From JBFGSX01 sp041581335 (GTDB lineage: Archaea; Thermoplasmatota; E2; JACPAO01; JAHFTW01): a stretch of DNA of 9,219 nt. The position numbers and the translations under genes were made by a program. The stretch is from positions 1 through 9,219 of the forward strand of contig JBFIDG010000078.1 of assembly GCA_041581335.1 (NCBI GenBank). The letters are read 5' to 3'. This document shows, piece by piece, positions 7,336 through 9,219 of this stretch. The stretch's first letter is position 1, and each line of letters begins with the position of its first letter. The notes beneath the pieces are model-generated. The model ran no database searches and was not told the DNA's origin. It saw only the letters and a list, made by a program, of their open reading frames with translations.

Positions 7336-7356
7336 ATCCTTTGCTAGGTTGGCCCG

Positions 7357-7363
7357 CTATATC
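7357..7363 (-). promoter_or_regulatory. TATA box of pdxS
   Basis: On the minus strand GATATAG is centred about 25 bases before the pdxS ATG, in the midst of GC-rich sequence. The distance fits a leaderless transcript beginning at or next to the start codon. The AAAGGAT directly before the ATG is too close to act as a ribosome binding site. Confidence 0.6.
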
Positions 7364-7377
7364 AAGGACGGCCCGCC

Positions 7378-7405
7378 CATGGATGGGCCGGAACGGTCAT
7401 CCATG
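7378..7405. repeat. Palindrome upstream of the pdxS promoter
   Basis: CATGGATG and CATCCATG form a perfect 8-bp inverted repeat separated by 12 bases, which can add a small CCG-GAA-CGG inner stem. It lies about 15 bases upstream of the pdxS TATA box. It could be an operator for a regulator of pdxS or an RNA hairpin at the end of a transcript from the upstream operon. Nothing in the sequence decides between these. Confidence 0.45.
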
Positions 7406-7439
7406 AGCCTTTGGTAAGGGGCCATGGGCCCGATGACGA

Positions 7440-7465
7440 TGTTATCCCAGGGTGATCTGTTATCC
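7440..7465. repeat. Direct repeat TGTTATCC, 18-bp period
   Basis: TGTTATCC occurs at 7440-7447 and again at 7458-7465. The 18-bp start-to-start spacing is somewhat under two helical turns. The pair lies about 80-100 bases upstream of the pdxS TATA box. Repeated octamers at such spacing can be tandem binding sites for a regulator, but two copies in one place is limited evidence. Confidence 0.3.
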
Positions 7466-7484
7466 AACCATGATCAGAAGCTCA

Positions 7485-7631
7485 ACGCGGAGGGCTCACA
7501 CCGCGTCGGCCACGGGGCCGATGGAACCACGACTTCGGTCTGTGGTCCTAGGGACATTCCCTAAGCGACGGCCGTTGGCCGGCGATCCGCGCACCTGGGG
7601 CGTCGGATCGTACATAGGCGCCGCTGGCGCC
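7485..7631 (+). other. Run of seven consecutive hairpins, possible structured RNA
   Basis: Within 147 bases of non-coding sequence seven stem-loops follow one another with few unpaired bases between them. They are ACGCGG/CCGCGT (7485-7506), TCGGCC/GGCCGA (7506-7521), a stem of ten pairs with a bulge on each side capped by C(TTCG)G (7523-7548), TAGGGA/TCCCTA (7549-7563), CGGCC/GGCCG (7569-7581), CGATCCG/CGGATCG with an inner CGC/GCG (7583-7610), and GGCGCC/GGCGCC (7617-7631). The very stable UUCG tetraloop forms on the plus strand, so an RNA reading that way is favoured, though most stems also form on the minus strand. It lies just after the four-gene membrane operon. No match to tRNA, 5S, SRP or RNase P RNA motifs was found. 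The whole 7336-7645 interval has no credible gene. Confidence 0.45.
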
Positions 7632-7645
7632 GGCACATGTCTGGC

Positions 7646-7978
7646 CTACGCCGGGCGCCGCAGCAAGACGATGGTCTGCCAGATGGCGATGAAGAACAAC
7701 GGGAACGTCACCAGCATCGTCACGGGCAACAACATCATCGTGAGGCCCTTGCCCCACGGCTGCTCCAGTCCGGTGCCGACCGCTGCAGCGACGTAGGCCA
7801 GCAGCATCAGGACCCCCATCGTCACAGTGGGGCCGACGATGGCGGCCGCGACCCGTTGCGCCTCCGGGTCATCGTGGCCCCCCGTGATCCATGTGCCGAG
7901 CATGGCCCCGACGATGATGGTCAGAATGAGCCAGATCAACGCCATGAAGCCGTTGGTCGCGACCAGGTGGCTGTTCAT
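7646..7978 (-). CDS. Small membrane protein of unknown function, three membrane helices
   Basis: This encodes 110 residues. The start is the ATG at 7978, which overlaps the stop of the preceding gene as ATGA and follows a GGAGGG ribosome binding site. Predicted membrane helices are about residues 10-31, 44-68 and 79-104. Between the second and third is the polar turn EQPWGKG, and the chain ends in the basic LLRRPA. The short loop ITGGHDDPEAQR after helix 1 is charged. No known family is recognised. It is the last gene of an operon with an Mpo1-like protein and two other membrane proteins. It shares a Q-P-W-x-K turn before the last hydrophobic stretch with its neighbour at 7975-8505, hinting at a related fold. 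Confidence 0.8.
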   Translation of the reverse strand: MNSHLVATNGFMALIWLILTIIVGAMLGTWITGGHDDPEAQRVAAAIVGPTVTMGVLMLLAYVAAAVGTGLEQPWGKGLTMMLLPVTMLVTFPLFFIAIWQTIVLLRRPA

Positions 7979-8505
7979 CGGACCCTCCAAGCGGCAAGGC
8001 CGCCCAACGCCAACGCGCCAGGCAGGATGCCGACGACGGTCAGTATCTGCAGGCCTGCGACGATCTGGCCTACTGGCTTCGCCCAGGGCTGGCGGTACAT
8101 GAGGCCGAATCCGGCCACGATGGCGGGGGTGGAGGCCAGCATCGCCAGGGGGACGGCCCAACCACGTACGTCGCGGACGTCCCGGGCATCGGCGGCTTCG
8201 CCGTCCGCTTCCATCACGCCGACCAGGGCATTGCTGATGAACAGCACGACGAGCGCCCCGAAGAACAGGAATCCGCCCGCCCACAAGAGTGCCGACGCGG
8301 CCAGGACGCGACCGCCTTCGCCCGGCGACTTCGGACCCTCGACCGTGCCGGGCGCGGCGATCACTTTGGTCGTCTCCAGGTCCTCGGGGCTCGCCTCTTT
8401 GGGTTTTTTCGGTGGCGCCGCCGCCGCAGGGGTCTGGCTGGCCTCCGGCTCCTCGACCGGCTCAGGTGCCGGCTTCTTGAGGTCCCAGGGGCGGTAATCG
8501 CTCAC
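7975..8505 (-). CDS. Membrane protein with Pro/Ala-rich cytoplasmic N-terminus, unknown function
   Basis: This encodes 176 residues from the GTG at 8505-8503, which overlaps the stop of the Mpo1-like gene as GTGA. The frame stays open upstream but that part is antisense to nothing recognisable and lies over the Mpo1 gene. Residues 1-65 are hydrophilic and low-complexity, rich in Pro, Ala, Glu and Lys (EPVEEPEASQTPAAAAPPKK), probably disordered. Membrane helices follow at about 68-95, 115-136 and 145-173, the last possibly two short helices. An acidic and basic loop, EADGEAADARDVRDVRG, sits between helices 1 and 2. A QPWAKPVG turn at about 139-146 precedes the last hydrophobic stretch. No strong ribosome binding site is seen, so translation is probably coupled to the gene before it. 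No family is recognised. Confidence 0.8.
   Translation of the reverse strand: MSDYRPWDLKKPAPEPVEEPEASQTPAAAAPPKKPKEASPEDLETTKVIAAPGTVEGPKSPGEGGRVLAASALLWAGGFLFFGALVVLFISNALVGVMEADGEAADARDVRDVRGWAVPLAMLASTPAIVAGFGLMYRQPWAKPVGQIVAGLQILTVVGILPGALALGGLAAWRVR
7983..7988 (-). promoter_or_regulatory. Ribosome binding site of the 7646-7978 gene
   Basis: GGAGGG on the minus strand lies four bases before the ATG at 7978, inside the 3' end of the preceding gene. It supports that start within a longer open frame. Confidence 0.7.
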
Positions 8506-9014
8506 AGATGGGCCTGCATCTTCTGCTCGACCTCGGCCTGCAAGGTCTTCTTCATCCCCAGCGCGAAGGCGACCTCGCTGACCAGGAACATGGGTGCGAC
8601 GAAGACCTGGAACAGGTTGTCCACGAGGGCCGGGCGGCGCTTCTCCCAGACGCCGTGGCCGATGAACTGGAAGATCCAGCTCGCCACGAACAGGCCACCC
8701 GCGATGAGCAGGCTCAGCCGCGGGCTGGCCAGGTTGACGTTCATCTGGATGGCGCTGACCATCAGCACCGTGAAGACCGCCACGCTGGCGATGCCGAGGG
8801 CCAGGTCGAGTGCCAGGTACCACAGGAGCAAGGCGCCCACGATGGGGAATGCGAGCGTGATGTTCACGCCGTACAGGGTGCCCAGCGGCACGAGGTCCAG
8901 TGCCACCATCAGTGTCCAGACGATGGCGGGTACGAAGATGTAGTGGATGAAGCGGTTGGTAGGGTTGCGGTGGTACGCCGCGTAGACGCACATCTGGTCA
9001 GACAAGGATTTCAT
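8502..9014 (-). CDS. Mpo1-like (DUF962) membrane protein, putative 2-hydroxy fatty acid dioxygenase
   Basis: This encodes 170 residues from the ATG at 9014, which overlaps the stop of the gene before it and follows a GGAGG site. The N-terminal signature YAAYHRNPTNRFIHYIFVP (residues 11-29) and the C-terminal WIFQFIGHGVWEKRRPAL (113-130), with VAPMFLVSEVAFALG after it, mark the Mpo1/YGL010w family. Conserved His15, His24 and His120, with Glu124 and Glu147, are the likely iron ligands and active-site residues. About four membrane helices are predicted (25-43, 52-72, 75-90, 101-118), plus a C-terminal amphipathic tail. Yeast Mpo1 is an Fe(II)-dependent dioxygenase that shortens 2-hydroxy fatty acids by one carbon in sphingoid-base breakdown; many bacterial members are uncharacterised. 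In an archaeon with isoprenoid lipids the substrate is unclear. All signature residues are present, so an active enzyme is likely. Confidence 0.9.
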   Translation of the reverse strand: MKSLSDQMCVYAAYHRNPTNRFIHYIFVPAIVWTLMVALDLVPLGTLYGVNITLAFPIVGALLLWYLALDLALGIASVAVFTVLMVSAIQMNVNLASPRLSLLIAGGLFVASWIFQFIGHGVWEKRRPALVDNLFQVFVAPMFLVSEVAFALGMKKTLQAEVEQKMQAHL

Positions 9015-9219
9015 GATTGGGCCTCCGGGACGAACTTGAAGTGGACGAGCAGGGCGTAGATGCCGAACGCCGTACCGAGGGGGGCGTTCAGCAGCGCGAT
9101 GATCGCCGCCGTGATGGAGAGGTTGCGGCCAGCACTGGGCAGCTTGAGGCCGGCCATCAGGTTGAGGATCCCGGCCGCAATCATGATGGCCGCGCCGACG
9201 GCGTAGACGGCGATCATGA
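9011..9219 (-). CDS. Small membrane protein, C-terminal part, probably cut by window edge
   Basis: At least 68 residues are visible from an ATG at 9217, but the frame is open to the window edge and the visible chain starts straight in a membrane helix, so an N-terminal part probably lies outside. Two hydrophobic segments are seen, about residues 3-24 and 33-59. The second contains AIIALLNAPLGTAFGIYALL, a pattern common at the end of small bacterial and archaeal membrane proteins of unknown function. A basic GRN turn separates the segments and the tail is VHFKFVPEAQS. The stop overlaps the start of the Mpo1-like gene as ATGA, so the two are co-translated. No function is assigned. Confidence 0.7.
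   Translation of the reverse strand, partial: MIAVYAVGAAIMIAAGILNLMAGLKLPSAGRNLSITAAIIALLNAPLGTAFGIYALLVHFKFVPEAQS
9022..9026 (-). promoter_or_regulatory. Ribosome binding site of the Mpo1-like gene
   Basis: GGAGG on the minus strand lies seven bases before the ATG at 9014, within the last codons of the upstream gene. Together with the ATGA overlap it fixes the start. Confidence 0.75.

Noticed and set aside
7440..7467. Similarity of the minus strand around GGGATAACA to a conserved 23S rRNA stretch
   Set aside because: Only short scattered words match; the sequence on both sides does not follow 23S rRNA, so this is not an rRNA gene or a clear remnant.
7336..7645. Possible tRNA, 5S, SRP RNA or RNase P RNA gene
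   Set aside because: No T-loop GGTTCGA-type motif, no 5S core, no SRP helix 8 motif and no RNase P P4 motifs were found on either strand.
7548..7757. Minus-strand open frame of 69 residues
   Set aside because: It overlaps the end of the 110-residue membrane protein gene in another frame, crosses the hairpin run and has shadow-like composition.

Overview
The window looks like chromosomal DNA of a GC-rich archaeon, most likely a euryarchaeon of the Thermoplasmatota type. This is inferred from gene content and signals, not from a marker gene. The clues are a long-form PdxS with the extra segment seen in archaeal homologues, an ArsR-type winged helix fused to two membrane segments, a linked tldD-tldE pair, and AT-rich TATA-like boxes about 25-28 nt upstream of first-gene start codons. 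Genes inside operons instead carry GGAGG-type ribosome binding sites or 4-bp stop/start overlaps. No mobile element, CRISPR array, tRNA or rRNA is visible.

Layout. (1) 1-2339, plus strand: the C-terminal three quarters of tldD (metalloprotease subunit, cut by the window edge), overlapping by 4 bp with complete tldE/pmbA. (2) 2399-3555, plus strand: two winged-helix regulators, one membrane-anchored and one soluble. (3) 5204-3562, minus strand: a secreted lipoprotein of unknown function followed 20 nt later by pdxT, the glutaminase subunit of pyridoxal 5'-phosphate (PLP) synthase. (4) 5279-6169, plus strand: an EamA/DMT-family transporter divergent from the lipoprotein. (5) 7335-6328, minus strand: pdxS, the PLP synthase subunit, convergent with the transporter. 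(6) 7336-7645: a 310-bp intergenic region holding the pdxS promoter, a palindrome, a short direct repeat and a run of seven consecutive hairpins. (7) 9219-7646, minus strand: four overlapping membrane-protein genes, one of which is a clear Mpo1-like (DUF962) protein. The first of the four is probably cut by the window edge.

How the genes fit together. PdxS and PdxT form the ribose-5-phosphate-dependent PLP synthase. Here the two genes lie on the same strand but are separated by the transporter and the lipoprotein, which makes those two candidates for a B6-related role by position only. The right-hand operon joins an Mpo1-like protein (a family whose yeast member is an iron-dependent fatty-acid alpha-oxidation dioxygenase) to three small membrane proteins of unknown function. 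All junctions there are 4-bp overlaps, which suggests coupled translation and a shared membrane or lipid role. I found no clear new defence or mobile system. The best leads are the Mpo1 operon, the hairpin run, the split pdx locus and the membrane-bound regulator.
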